A DNA stretch of 64,000 bases, from NCBI GenBank assembly GCA_964469565.1, contig CAYXZD010000001.1, positions 372,001 through 436,000 on the forward strand. The letters are read 5' to 3'. Source of the stretch: GCA-2720975 sp964469565 (GTDB taxonomy: Bacteria > Planctomycetota > UBA1135 > GCA-002686595). A program made the position numbers and the translations under genes. The notes under the pieces were generated by a model. The model was given only the letters and a program-made list of their open reading frames with translations, was not told the DNA's origin and did not search any database. Numbering within the stretch: the stretch's first letter is position 1; every line of letters starts with the position of its first letter. Below, one piece after another: positions 45,415-54,596 of this stretch.

Positions 45415-46763
45415 TGTTTCGCAGGGTCTTGGTCGCCAACCGGGGCGAGATTGCCCAACGGGTCATCCGTGCCTGTAAGGAGCTCTCCATTGAGACGGTT
45501 GCCGTGTATTCGGAGGCTGATGCGGACGCCCTTTACCTGCGTCAGGCCGATGAGACAATCTGCATTGGCCCTGCACCGGGAGCCCAGTCCTACTTGGACA
45601 TTCCCTCGGTGATATCCGCAGCGGAGATTGCTGACGTGGACGCGATTCACCCGGGGTATGGTTTTCTGGCTGAGAACGCTCATTTCGCCGAGGTGTGTGA
45701 GTCTTGTGAAATCAAGTTCATCGGGCCTTCGGCAGAGACAATTGCCATGGTCGGTAACAAGGCCCGGGCCCGTGAAGTGGCGATTGCAGCCAAGGTTCCT
45801 GTTGTGCCCGGTTCTGATGGAACCGTCCTGACGGAGGCCCAGGCCATTGAGGCCTCCAAGCGCATTGGCTTCCCTATCATGATCAAGGCGTCATCGGGTG
45901 GCGGCGGTCGTGGTATGCGAGTGGCCCGAGATGAAGCCAGCTTGCTGTCGGGAATGCGGGCGGCTCAACTAGAGGCAGCCAACGCCTTTGGTGACGACTC
46001 GGTGTACTTTGAGAAGTTCATTGAGGGCGGCCGCCACGTGGAAGTCCAGATTTTGGCGGGCTCCGACGGGCAGGTGATTCATTTGGGCGAGCGAGACTGC
46101 TCCGTCCAGCGCCGACATCAAAAACTTGTGGAGGAATCCCCCTCGGCTTGTCTCAGCGCCAAGCAGCGCAAAGAGATGTGCAATGCAGCTGTGCGACTCG
46201 CCAAGGCGGCCAACTACGTGAATGCAGGCACTGTTGAGTTTATCCTCGACAATCAGGGGGCTTTCTATTTCATCGAAGTCAACGCACGGATCCAAGTTGA
46301 GCATACCGTGACGGAGATGGTGACAGGCGTCGATCTGATCCAGGCTCAGCTGCGGATCGCCTCCGGGGAACCGCTGGGCTTGCGCCAGAAGGATATTCGC
46401 ACTTCGGGCCATGCTATCGAGTGCCGAATTAACGCCGAAAACCCTGAGCGCGGGTTCATGCCCTCACCTGGGCGCCTCATTTCATTCGTGCCCCCGGGGG
46501 GACCTGGAGTGAGGGTGGATAGCCATTGCTACACTGGATACTCCATCCCACCCAATTACGACTCCATGATTGCCAAACTTCTTGTTCATCGGGCGACCCG
46601 TGAGGATGCAATTCGGTGCATGTTGCGCGCCCTCGATGAGTTTGTCGTGGAGGGGCCCTATACGACAATTGCCTTTCAGAGCACGGTTTTGAACCACCCA
46701 GAGTTCCGGGAAGCCCTGCACGACACCGCTTTTGTGGAGCGCACCCTCCTGCCGGAGGACTAG
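45414..46763 (+). CDS. accC: Acetyl-CoA carboxylase biotin carboxylase subunit
   Basis: A 449-residue protein, the normal AccC length. N-terminal RVLVANRGEIAQRVIRACKEL, the ATP-grasp Gly-rich loop KASSGGGGRGMR, the biotin-carboxylase block HLGERDCSVQRRHQKLVEE, and EVNARIQVEHTVTE. It uses ATP and bicarbonate to carboxylate biotin on AccB. Translationally coupled to accB by a one-base overlap. The carboxyltransferase subunits are elsewhere. Confidence 0.97.
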   Translation: MFRRVLVANRGEIAQRVIRACKELSIETVAVYSEADADALYLRQADETICIGPAPGAQSYLDIPSVISAAEIADVDAIHPGYGFLAENAHFAEVCESCEIKFIGPSAETIAMVGNKARAREVAIAAKVPVVPGSDGTVLTEAQAIEASKRIGFPIMIKASSGGGGRGMRVARDEASLLSGMRAAQLEAANAFGDDSVYFEKFIEGGRHVEVQILAGSDGQVIHLGERDCSVQRRHQKLVEESPSACLSAKQRKEMCNAAVRLAKAANYVNAGTVEFILDNQGAFYFIEVNARIQVEHTVTEMVTGVDLIQAQLRIASGEPLGLRQKDIRTSGHAIECRINAENPERGFMPSPGRLISFVPPGGPGVRVDSHCYTGYSIPPNYDSMIAKLLVHRATREDAIRCMLRALDEFVVEGPYTTIAFQSTVLNHPEFREALHDTAFVERTLLPED

Positions 46764-46812
46764 GGTGCCGATGAAGTCACCTCTATGATCCGCTAGGGAG
46801 CTCCTCCCGCCC

Positions 46813-47805
46813 ATGTACCCGCACCCAGCTATGAGTCCCATGCGACAGCCTCGCCCCATCGTGACCCTTTTGCTGGCAGCAGCGTCGCTGCCTTGCTTCT
46901 CTGGGTGCTACGTGAGTACTCAGCGATACCCTGGACCTATGCGGGCACAGGTCAATCCCTTGCCCCCGGGTGCACGTGATCGTTACCCAGCTGGCGTCGA
47001 AGAGGTGCTGATCGTTCGCATCGCAGATCCAGTCCATGTTCGTCGGCCCGGTGAGGTGGCCAGTTTCCCCCTCCATTTCTACAGCAAGCAGGCGAGGATG
47101 AATGCTGGATCTTGGGTGTTCAGCGGTGCCGGAGGACGCTGTGAGGTTTTGTTCGGGGACGGAGGGTCTGTGCGGTTGCTCGGGCATGGCTCCGGCGTCG
47201 TCGGCTCGCCAAGCCGGGGGGAGCCATTGTTCTTTTTCCATGAGTGCGAACAGGCCGTGCTCAATATTTCCAAGGGACAGCAAGTCCGCTTATTGGGTGG
47301 AGTCTTGCTCGATGCTGAGACAGGACCCTTTGTCGTTGAAACCCATGCCAGTGGGATCATGCGCGTGCGCAATCGCTCCAAGGGCCAGGGGCGATTGGCG
47401 TGCCGAGATGAGGTGTTTACATTGAGCCCAGGTGATGTGATCGATTTGCCACTCTTGGAATCAGGCATGGCTCCCTTGGAGTTGGACCCCAGTTTCCAGG
47501 TGCAGACGGATCTTGATCGCCAACTCAGTTTCCGGGGAAATGTGGACCTGCGGAATAAGCGCGGTGGCGTTGCCCTGCGGGCTAAGGGCGAGCATGAGGT
47601 GCGCGGGCACGGTCTGCGCATTCGCCTAGGTCCTGAGGACGATTGGAATGTCCTCGTCGATGATTTTGTCGTGGGCGGCAGGCGTGCCGGGAAGGCTGAG
47701 GCACCCGAAGCAGGGTCCGGACAAGCTGCACCCCTCCCTAGTACCGACGCCGTCCCAGACTCAAGTGGTGGTGCGGCTGACGCGGAGGGGGAGTCGGGTG
47801 AGTAA
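46813..47805 (+). CDS. Lipoprotein of unknown function (possible FecR-like beta domain)
   Basis: A 330-residue protein. IVTLLLAAASLPCFSGC is a lipoprotein signal with Cys after FSG; ATG 46840 could equally be the start. The body (about 60-270) is beta-rich with repeated Gly-Val turns (GSVRLLGHGSGVVG, GQQVRLLGGVLLDAETGPFVV), resembling FecR/DUF-type beta-helix domains, but this is tentative. The C-terminal ~40 residues are Ala/Pro/Glu-rich and probably disordered. It overlaps the UDP-xylose synthase start by eight bases, and lies ~50 bases after accC. Confidence 0.65.
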   Translation: MYPHPAMSPMRQPRPIVTLLLAAASLPCFSGCYVSTQRYPGPMRAQVNPLPPGARDRYPAGVEEVLIVRIADPVHVRRPGEVASFPLHFYSKQARMNAGSWVFSGAGGRCEVLFGDGGSVRLLGHGSGVVGSPSRGEPLFFFHECEQAVLNISKGQQVRLLGGVLLDAETGPFVVETHASGIMRVRNRSKGQGRLACRDEVFTLSPGDVIDLPLLESGMAPLELDPSFQVQTDLDRQLSFRGNVDLRNKRGGVALRAKGEHEVRGHGLRIRLGPEDDWNVLVDDFVVGGRRAGKAEAPEAGSGQAAPLPSTDAVPDSSGGAADAEGESGE

Positions 47806-48799
47806 ACACACGGTCCTCATTACGGGGGGCGCGGGTTTCCTCGGTAGTCACCTGTGCGAGCGTTTCTTAGGTGAGGGTTGGTCGGTCATCTGCATGGATA
47901 ACCTCATCACGGGCGATATTTCCAATGTCGAACACTTGTTCCGTGATGCTGATTTTCACTTCGAAAAACGCGATGTGACCGAGTACATCCATGTGGCAGG
48001 GGACGTGGAAGCCATCTTGCATTTTGCCTCCCCCGCCAGCCCGATCGACTATCTAGAACTGCCCATTCAGACCCTGAAGGTAGGATCATTGGGAACCCAC
48101 AAGGTGCTGGGGTTGGCGAGGGCCAAAGATGCACGCTTTCTGCTGGCCTCCACTTCGGAGTGTTATGGCGATCCGTTGGTCCACCCCCAGACCGAAGACT
48201 ATTGGGGCAACGTAAACCCCGTAGGCCCACGTGGGGTGTATGACGAGGCCAAGCGTTTCGCTGAAGCGATGACCATGGGCTATCACCGCTACCATGGTCT
48301 GCAGACTCGCATCGTGAGAATCTTCAACACATATGGACCGCGCATGCGTCTCAACGACGGTCGTGCACTGCCTGCGTTTATGTCTCAGGCTCTTGAGGGG
48401 AAACCCTTGACCGTATTTGGGGACGGTAGTCAGACACGCTCGTTTTGCTTCGTGGACGATTTGGTCGAGGGGCTCTGGCGTCTGCTTCGCTCGGACGAGC
48501 CCATGCCTGTCAATATTGGCAACCCCAATGAACTCACCATCCTCGAGTTTGCCCGCAAGGTTGTGGAATTGACGGGCTCTCAGTCTTCCATAGTCTTTCA
48601 AGATCTACCTATTGATGACCCCAAGGTGCGTCAGCCTGACATTTCCAAAGCTCGTGCGCTTTTAGGCTGGGAGCCAGAAGTTGAGCTCGCCGACGGACTC
48701 AGAATCACCCTTGACTACTTCAGGGGTGAGGTGGCTGCGCGTATGCAGGGGACTGAGCAGCGGGATACGGATTGTGCCGATGGGAGAGAACAGGCCTAG
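47798..48799 (+). CDS. uxs: UDP-glucuronate decarboxylase (UDP-xylose synthase)
   Basis: A 333-residue SDR from GTG 47798. A purine-rich ribosome site (GGAGGGGG, 47784-47791) sits seven bases upstream. The nucleotide-binding motif is VLITGGAGFLGSHLCERF; HFASPASPIDYLELPIQTLK and STSECYGDPLVHPQTE are diagnostic of UXS; catalytic Tyr-Lys lies in GVYDEAKRFAEA. It decarboxylates UDP-glucuronate to UDP-xylose. First gene of the sugar-nucleotide block; glmS follows three bases later. Confidence 0.93.
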   Translation: MSKHTVLITGGAGFLGSHLCERFLGEGWSVICMDNLITGDISNVEHLFRDADFHFEKRDVTEYIHVAGDVEAILHFASPASPIDYLELPIQTLKVGSLGTHKVLGLARAKDARFLLASTSECYGDPLVHPQTEDYWGNVNPVGPRGVYDEAKRFAEAMTMGYHRYHGLQTRIVRIFNTYGPRMRLNDGRALPAFMSQALEGKPLTVFGDGSQTRSFCFVDDLVEGLWRLLRSDEPMPVNIGNPNELTILEFARKVVELTGSQSSIVFQDLPIDDPKVRQPDISKARALLGWEPEVELADGLRITLDYFRGEVAARMQGTEQRDTDCADGREQA

Positions 48800-48802
48800 G
48801 GC

Positions 48803-50659
48803 ATGTGTGGGATTGTTGGAGCTGTTCGAAGTCAGGGGCCCGTCGCTCGCGGATTGATTCACGGACTGCGGGTGCTGGAATACCGAGGCTATGACAGCGC
48901 CGGCTTGGGTCTTGTGGGTGAGGCTGCCACGGGCGTCCAGGTCCTCAAGGCGAAAGGGCGTCTCGCGGGACTCGAGGAACTGATGAGTCAGCATGGTGAG
49001 CTCGTGGAGGGGGCGCAAGCCGGGATCGGGCACATGCGTTGGGCTACCCATGGCGCCGCTGACGTGACCAATGCACACCCCCATCAGGGCCAGGGGGATC
49101 GTTTGGCTCTCGTTCATAACGGGATCATCGAGAACTATGCTCAGCTGAAGGCGGGGCTGGAAGCGCAGGGCAATGTCTTTCGATCTGAAACCGACAGTGA
49201 AGTGCTCGCGCACTTGATTGAGGCCGAGCTCCTGACCGGTAAGACTCTCGTGGAGAGTGTTCGAATTGCATTGCAGGGGGTCGAGGGCTCCTACGCGCTT
49301 GCGATTCTTGATCGCCACGAGGGAGAAACGCGTCTGGTCTGCACCCGTTCTGGACCGCCACTGGCCTTGTGCGTCACTGAGCAAGGAGGCTATCTAGCCT
49401 CCGATGTGCTCGCATTGGTCAGTCATTCGGATCATATCGCATTCCTCGAGGATGGTGATATTGCAGCAGTTGAACCAGGGCACTATCAGGTCTGGAACTG
49501 CGAAGGCCAGAGCGTTGAGCGGTTGACTCGGGCGATCGAATGGAACGTTGCGGACACCGAGTTGGGCCCCTGGCCGCACTTCATGCTCAAGGAGATTCAC
49601 GAGCAGCCGGATGTGTTGGCTCGCACCGCTTTTGGGTCGATCCACGAGTCCGGTGAAGACGTGGTGTTCGAGGACCCGCGCTTGGACGATGCCTTCATGG
49701 CCAACGTTCAACGCATTCAGATTCTTGCATGTGGCACAGCCCTGCATGCCGGGCTGGTTGCTTCGTATCTCCTCGAGAGCATTGCCGGCATCGCAGTGGA
49801 TGTGGATTTCGCATCCGAGTTTCGGTATCGACAACCTCAATGGGTGCCCGGAACTCTGGCCTTGTGTATTTCACAGTCCGGGGAGACGGCGGATACGCTT
49901 GCGGCGGGTACGCGAGCCATCGAATTGGGGGCGCAACTACTGAGCGTCTGTAACGTAGACGGTTCCAGTCAGGCCCGCCTTTCCCATGGGGTCATCCTCA
50001 CCCACGCTGGCCCCGAGATTGGAGTGGCGAGTACGAAGGCATTCACTGCCCAAGTGGCCGCACTTGTGCTGTTGGCAGTGCGATTGGGGCGCGTCCGTGG
50101 CGCTCTCAGCGCGGAACGGGCACGAGCCTTGCTTTCCGAGCTACGTCTCTTGCGCCCAAAAATGGGCTCCTTGCTCACAGATGAAGCCGTTGCCCGCGTC
50201 CAACGTCTCGCACGCTTGCATGTGGAGCAAAAAGGGTTCCTATTCCTGGGTAGGGGGGTCAATTTCCCAGTTGCCCTTGAGGGTGCGCTCAAGTTGAAGG
50301 AGATTTCCTACATGCACGCGGAAGGATATGCCGCCGGTGAAATGAAGCACGGCCCGATTGCCTTGATTGATCCGAGCATGAGTGTCTTTGTGATTAACTC
50401 TGCAGGGCCCCTTGCGCCCAAGGTCCGCATGAATATGGAGCAGGTTCAGGCCAGGGGTGGGCGAGTGGTCTGTATCGGATCGGATCCAGAGAGTCTAGCC
50501 CGTGCTGATGAGAGCCTTGAATTGCCGGAGACCGATGAATGGCTGAGTCCGCTTCTGAATACGATCCCCCTGCAGTTGTTCGCTTACCACGTTGCTCGTC
50601 TGCGTGGATGCGACATTGATAAGCCTCGAAATCTGGCCAAGAGCGTGACGGTGGAGTGA
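48803..50659 (+). CDS. glmS: Glutamine--fructose-6-phosphate aminotransferase (isomerising)
   Basis: A 618-residue protein. Cys2 after the initiator Met (MCGIVGAV) is the glutaminase nucleophile; two SIS domains follow (ISQSGETADTLAAGTRAIELGAQ and GRGVNFPVALEGALKLKEISYMHAEGYAAGEMKHGP). C-terminal RGCDIDKPRNLAKSVTVE is standard. It makes glucosamine-6-phosphate, the entry to UDP-GlcNAc. No upstream glmS ribozyme is visible (only three bases separate it from uxs). Confidence 0.97.
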   Translation: MCGIVGAVRSQGPVARGLIHGLRVLEYRGYDSAGLGLVGEAATGVQVLKAKGRLAGLEELMSQHGELVEGAQAGIGHMRWATHGAADVTNAHPHQGQGDRLALVHNGIIENYAQLKAGLEAQGNVFRSETDSEVLAHLIEAELLTGKTLVESVRIALQGVEGSYALAILDRHEGETRLVCTRSGPPLALCVTEQGGYLASDVLALVSHSDHIAFLEDGDIAAVEPGHYQVWNCEGQSVERLTRAIEWNVADTELGPWPHFMLKEIHEQPDVLARTAFGSIHESGEDVVFEDPRLDDAFMANVQRIQILACGTALHAGLVASYLLESIAGIAVDVDFASEFRYRQPQWVPGTLALCISQSGETADTLAAGTRAIELGAQLLSVCNVDGSSQARLSHGVILTHAGPEIGVASTKAFTAQVAALVLLAVRLGRVRGALSAERARALLSELRLLRPKMGSLLTDEAVARVQRLARLHVEQKGFLFLGRGVNFPVALEGALKLKEISYMHAEGYAAGEMKHGPIALIDPSMSVFVINSAGPLAPKVRMNMEQVQARGGRVVCIGSDPESLARADESLELPETDEWLSPLLNTIPLQLFAYHVARLRGCDIDKPRNLAKSVTVE

Positions 50660-50739
50660 TGCGAGCACACTCCAACCTTCTCGTATTTGTCCACGCTGAG
50701 CGGTCACGCCCCCTCCAAGAATTGGCTGCATCTGTGTCT

Positions 50740-50745
50740 AGGAGG
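50740..50745 (+). promoter_or_regulatory. Ribosome-binding site (AGGAGG) of the UDP-GlcA 4-epimerase gene
   Basis: Perfect AGGAGG eleven bases before ATG 50757, one of the clearest Shine-Dalgarno sites here. Confidence 0.65.
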
Positions 50746-50756
50746 TACGATTCAGC

Positions 50757-51737
50757 ATGAAAGTCTTGGTGACAGGAGGAGCGGGATTCATTGGCTCCCA
50801 TTTGGTAGAACGGTTGCTTGAGCGTGCCGACGAGGTTTGCGTGCTCGACAACTTCAATGCTTTTTACGATCCTGCAATCAAGCGCGAAAATGCTTCGATC
50901 CTCAGTGCCGCTGGCGCCACGATCGTAGAGGGGGATATTCGGGACCAGAATCTCGTTCGAGAGCTCTTTGAGGACCAACGTCCCGATGCGTTGGTACACC
51001 TGGCTGCAATGGCTGGGGTACGTCCCTCACTCGAAGATCCACTCTTGTATGAGGACGTCAATGTGCGCGGCACGCTTGTGCTTCTTGAGGCCCTACGCGA
51101 ATTTCCCACTACGCGCTTTGTCTTCGCTAGTTCCTCGAGCGTCTATGGAGGCAACGAAAAAGTTCCCTTTAGCGAAGCTGATGCTCTGCGCCATCCCGTG
51201 TCGCCCTATGCGGCGACCAAGCTTGCGGGAGAATTGATGGCGTACACCCATCATCACCTGTATGGGATACCTACTACGGCCCTGCGCTTCTTCACGGTGT
51301 TTGGTCCCAGACAACGCCCTGAGATGGCGATCCATAAGTTTGTGGCCTGCGTCCTGCGCGGCGAGCCCATCCCGTTTTTTGGAGATGGAAGCACACGCCG
51401 GGATTACACTTATGTGGGTGACATTATTGATGGGGTTGTCGCTGCCCTCGATCGCTGTGCTGGGTATTCAATCTACAATCTCGGCGAGTCCCAGACCACG
51501 GCCCTATCCGACCTGGTTCGTATGATAGGGGAGGTTTGCGGCAAGGAACCGATCCTTGACCCTCTCCCTAATCAGCCAGGTGATGTGCCGGTGACTTTTG
51601 CGGATGTGAGTCTTGCCCAGAAGGAACTGGATTATGAACCCACTACGCCCGTGCGGTTGGGGCTCGAGCGGTTCTTAGAGTGGTACATGGCGGGCCCGGG
51701 TGGGTCCCAGTCCGTTTTGAATCGAGACGAATCTTGA
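50757..51737 (+). CDS. NAD-dependent UDP-glucuronate 4-epimerase-like protein
   Basis: A 326-residue extended SDR. VLVTGGAGFIGSHLVERLLE is the NAD fold; HLAAMAGVRPSLEDPLLYEDVN, SSSSVYGG and SPYAATKLAGELMA (catalytic Tyr-Lys) and RFFTVFGPRQRPEMAIHKF are the CapI/GAE-type blocks. It probably makes UDP-galacturonate from UDP-glucuronate. 97 bases after glmS. Confidence 0.88.
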   Translation: MKVLVTGGAGFIGSHLVERLLERADEVCVLDNFNAFYDPAIKRENASILSAAGATIVEGDIRDQNLVRELFEDQRPDALVHLAAMAGVRPSLEDPLLYEDVNVRGTLVLLEALREFPTTRFVFASSSSVYGGNEKVPFSEADALRHPVSPYAATKLAGELMAYTHHHLYGIPTTALRFFTVFGPRQRPEMAIHKFVACVLRGEPIPFFGDGSTRRDYTYVGDIIDGVVAALDRCAGYSIYNLGESQTTALSDLVRMIGEVCGKEPILDPLPNQPGDVPVTFADVSLAQKELDYEPTTPVRLGLERFLEWYMAGPGGSQSVLNRDES

Positions 51738-51898
51738 ATTCAGGCCGCTGCGGCGCAGGGTTTGATCGTGTAGCCTCATCCCCGCTCCACGACCTTGGGT
51801 TAGGCTTGGAGTCCTCTGGCATCCGCAGACGAAATACACCAGAGTTACCAGCCCCAACTCTCATTTTCTCTTGATTCACTCAATCACGTAGTATCCAC

Positions 51899-52633
51899 AT
51901 GAAGGGCGTTATCCTGGCCGGTGGCTTGGGAACTCGGTTGTTCCCACTCACCAAGATCACCAACAAGCATCTCTTGCCTGTCTACGATAGGCCGATGATC
52001 TATTACCCCATCCAGACTCTGGTGGATGCGGGTATCGATGACATCATGATCGTAACGGGGGGGCGCAAATCGGGTGATTTCTTGTCTCTCCTCGGCAATG
52101 GCAAGGACTTTGGGCTCAAGCACCTCAACTATACCTATCAAGAGGGGGAGGGCGGAATCGCCGAAGCCCTCGGATTGGCGCGTCACTGGGCTCAAGGGGA
52201 TTCAGTTTGTGTGATTCTCGGAGATAACCTGATTGAAAACAACATCGCTCAGGCCGTTCGAGACTTCGAGCAACAAGGCGGGGGTGGGAAAATCCTCTTG
52301 AAGGAGGTCGCCGATCCAGAGCGATTTGGGGTCGCCCGCGTGGAAGATGGCCGCGTACTCGAGATCGTGGAAAAGCCCAAAGAGCACGTTTCTAACTTGG
52401 CGGTAATTGGCATCTATATGTACGACGGTCGCGTATGGGAGATCATTGATACTCTCGTACCCTCTGATCGTGGGGAACTCGAAATCACGGATGTGAACAA
52501 CTGGTACCTCAAGGATGGGTCGCTCACCTGTGAAACCCTCGATGGTTGGTGGACCGATGCAGGTACTTTTGATTCCCTGTTTTCAGCAACAGCCCGGGTT
52601 GCAGATGGCGGGGCTAACCACACTGATGTCTAG
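51899..52633 (+). CDS. rmlA: Glucose-1-phosphate thymidylyltransferase (RmlA-like)
   Basis: A 244-residue nucleotidyltransferase. MKGVILAGGLGTRLFPLT (GGxGTRLxPxT), KHLLPVYDRPMIYYPIQTL, VILGDNLIENN and TDAGTFDSL are RmlA/RffH-type motifs. It is the short form, lacking the C-terminal helical extension of the ~290-residue enzymes. It forms dTDP-glucose from dTTP and glucose-1-phosphate; UDP-linked activity is an alternative. It precedes rmlD and rmlB. Confidence 0.88.
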   Translation: MKGVILAGGLGTRLFPLTKITNKHLLPVYDRPMIYYPIQTLVDAGIDDIMIVTGGRKSGDFLSLLGNGKDFGLKHLNYTYQEGEGGIAEALGLARHWAQGDSVCVILGDNLIENNIAQAVRDFEQQGGGGKILLKEVADPERFGVARVEDGRVLEIVEKPKEHVSNLAVIGIYMYDGRVWEIIDTLVPSDRGELEITDVNNWYLKDGSLTCETLDGWWTDAGTFDSLFSATARVADGGANHTDV

Positions 52634-52665
52634 CCGAGGACGGCGTGCTGAGATGGAGCACTTAG

Positions 52666-53580
52666 GTGACGGGGTCGCGCATGCCTGAGTCCAATCAAGA
52701 AACCCCGAGGGTCCTTGTGACCGGCGCTGCAGGAATGCTCGGCAGCCAGGTGCTTTTATGCGCTCCAGATGGGGTCGAAGTGGTGGGTACAGACATCCGG
52801 CCCGCGGCGGGTGTGGATGCTTGTGGGGTTGATCTGACCGATGGGGGCCAGCTGGCGGGATTGTTTGAGTCGTTTGGGCCATTCTCTGGAGTGATTCATT
52901 GTGCGGCCTATACGGCGGTGGATGACGCTGAGAGCCATGAGGAGTTGGCACGCCAGATCAACGCACAGGCAGCGGATGTCATTGCCCGCAGGTGTGCCAT
53001 TGAAGACGTTTCACTGGTGGTGGTGTCTACGGACTTCGTTTTTGACGGCAGTGCATCCGAACCCTATACCGAAGATGCCGAGGTCTGTCCGATGAGTGTC
53101 TACGGCAAGACTAAGTGGGAGGGCGAGCAAGCTGCCCTCGCTGCCCATGCGGGCAAGACGAGCATCGTGCGCACCCAATGGCTCTACGGACCTCGCGGCA
53201 ATCACTTCCCAGGGACCATGTTGCGGCTTGCTGCGGAGCGAGACTCCCTAAAGGTCGTTTCAGACCAGACGGGCTCACCGACCTCAACTCTGGAACTGGC
53301 GCCCGCACTGTGGGATGTCCTCACAGGGTCAGTCGTGGGTGTATTCCATGCTGCGTGTGAGGGAAGTGCGAGTTGGTATGACGTGGCCTGCGCAACTCTT
53401 GAGTACGCTGGGGTGGAGGGTGTGCAGGTTCACCCTTGCACAACAGAAGAGTTCCCGCGCCCAGCCCCAAGGCCGGCCTACAGTGTTCTCAGTTGTTCCC
53501 GTCTTGAGGCGTTGCGTGGAAAACCCATGGCGGACTGGCGCGATGCACTCAAGACCTATCTCGGCAGTGATGACTCATGA
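52666..53580 (+). CDS. rmlD: dTDP-4-dehydrorhamnose reductase (RmlD-like)
   Basis: A 304-residue protein starting at GTG 52666, which has a GGAG ribosome site seven bases upstream; ATG 52681 is the alternative. VLVTGAAGMLGSQV is the nucleotide-binding site, HCAAYTAVDDAE, STDFVFDGS and SVYGKTKWEGE (catalytic Tyr-Lys) match RmlD. It makes dTDP-L-rhamnose from the 4-keto sugar. ATGA overlap with rmlB. The epimerase RmlC, needed between these steps, is not in the window. Confidence 0.88.
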   Translation: MTGSRMPESNQETPRVLVTGAAGMLGSQVLLCAPDGVEVVGTDIRPAAGVDACGVDLTDGGQLAGLFESFGPFSGVIHCAAYTAVDDAESHEELARQINAQAADVIARRCAIEDVSLVVVSTDFVFDGSASEPYTEDAEVCPMSVYGKTKWEGEQAALAAHAGKTSIVRTQWLYGPRGNHFPGTMLRLAAERDSLKVVSDQTGSPTSTLELAPALWDVLTGSVVGVFHAACEGSASWYDVACATLEYAGVEGVQVHPCTTEEFPRPAPRPAYSVLSCSRLEALRGKPMADWRDALKTYLGSDDS

Positions 53581-54596
53581 GTGATACCTTAATCGTCACC
53601 GGTGGCGCAGGATTCATTGGTAGCAATTTCCTGCTGATGTTGGCGGATCAGCGTCCCGAGCAACGGGTCATCAATTTTGATGCCTTGACCTACGCGGGAA
53701 ACCTTGAAAACCTCTCGTCGATTGAGTCCTTGGGAAACTACCGCTTTGTGCGTGGCGATGTGGCCAATCAGTCCGATGTCGAGGGGGCATTCGATCTGGC
53801 CAGTGGGGGCAGCGTGAGTGTGGTTCACTTCGCTGCCGAGAGTCATGTGGATCGTTCCATTCAATCGGGGCAACCCTTTGTGAGATCCAATGTGATGGGA
53901 ACACAGGTAATGCTCGACGTTTGTCGTCAGCGGGGAGTCGATCGATTTGTGCACGTGTCGACTGATGAGGTGTACGGAAGCCTAGGAACGACTGGTTTTT
54001 TTACGGAAGAGACGCCACTGGCTCCCAACTCTCCCTACAGCGCCTCGAAGGCTAGCAGTGATCTGCTTGTGCGCGCTGCGGTTGAGACGCACGGCTTCCC
54101 CGCACTGACGACTCGTTGCTCCAATAACTATGGCCCCTATCAGTTTCCCGAGAAGTTGATCCCGCTGATGATTGCCAATGCGCGCGAGGACCAAGCGCTG
54201 CCCGTCTATGGGGATGGCATGCAGGTTCGGGACTGGCTGTATGTGCAGGACCATTGCGAGGCGATCCTGGCTGTTCTCGAGCGGGGCCTGCTGGGGCATG
54301 TCTACAACATCGGTGGACACAATGAGTACCCCAATATTGACATCGTGAACGCCATTCTCAGCGCGCTGGGCAAGCCCCAGAGTCTGATCGAATACGTAAC
54401 CGACCGACCAGGGCATGACCGCCGCTACGCCATTGACGCAACGAAGATGCAGGAGGAGCTCAAGTGGACTCCCCGCTTCACCTTCGAGGAGGCCCTCCCG
54501 CGCACAATTGAGTGGTATCTTGGGAATGACGAGTGGCTGCAGAGCGTCCGCAATGGCGCTTACCGTCAGTATTACCAGGCCCAGTACTCGTCCTAG
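53577..54596 (+). CDS. rmlB: dTDP-glucose 4,6-dehydratase
   Basis: A 339-residue SDR. LIVTGGAGFIGSNFLLML, HFAAESHVDRSI, VSTDEVYGSLG, SPYSASKASSDLLV and TRCSNNYGPYQFPEKLIPLMI are diagnostic for RmlB. It converts dTDP-glucose to dTDP-4-keto-6-deoxyglucose. The ATG overlaps the rmlD stop by four bases. Confidence 0.96.
   Translation: MSDTLIVTGGAGFIGSNFLLMLADQRPEQRVINFDALTYAGNLENLSSIESLGNYRFVRGDVANQSDVEGAFDLASGGSVSVVHFAAESHVDRSIQSGQPFVRSNVMGTQVMLDVCRQRGVDRFVHVSTDEVYGSLGTTGFFTEETPLAPNSPYSASKASSDLLVRAAVETHGFPALTTRCSNNYGPYQFPEKLIPLMIANAREDQALPVYGDGMQVRDWLYVQDHCEAILAVLERGLLGHVYNIGGHNEYPNIDIVNAILSALGKPQSLIEYVTDRPGHDRRYAIDATKMQEELKWTPRFTFEEALPRTIEWYLGNDEWLQSVRNGAYRQYYQAQYSS

Noticed and set aside
50660..50756. 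Possible terminator or promoter after glmS
   Set aside because: No hairpin with T-run and no -35/-10 pair; only a good ribosome site.
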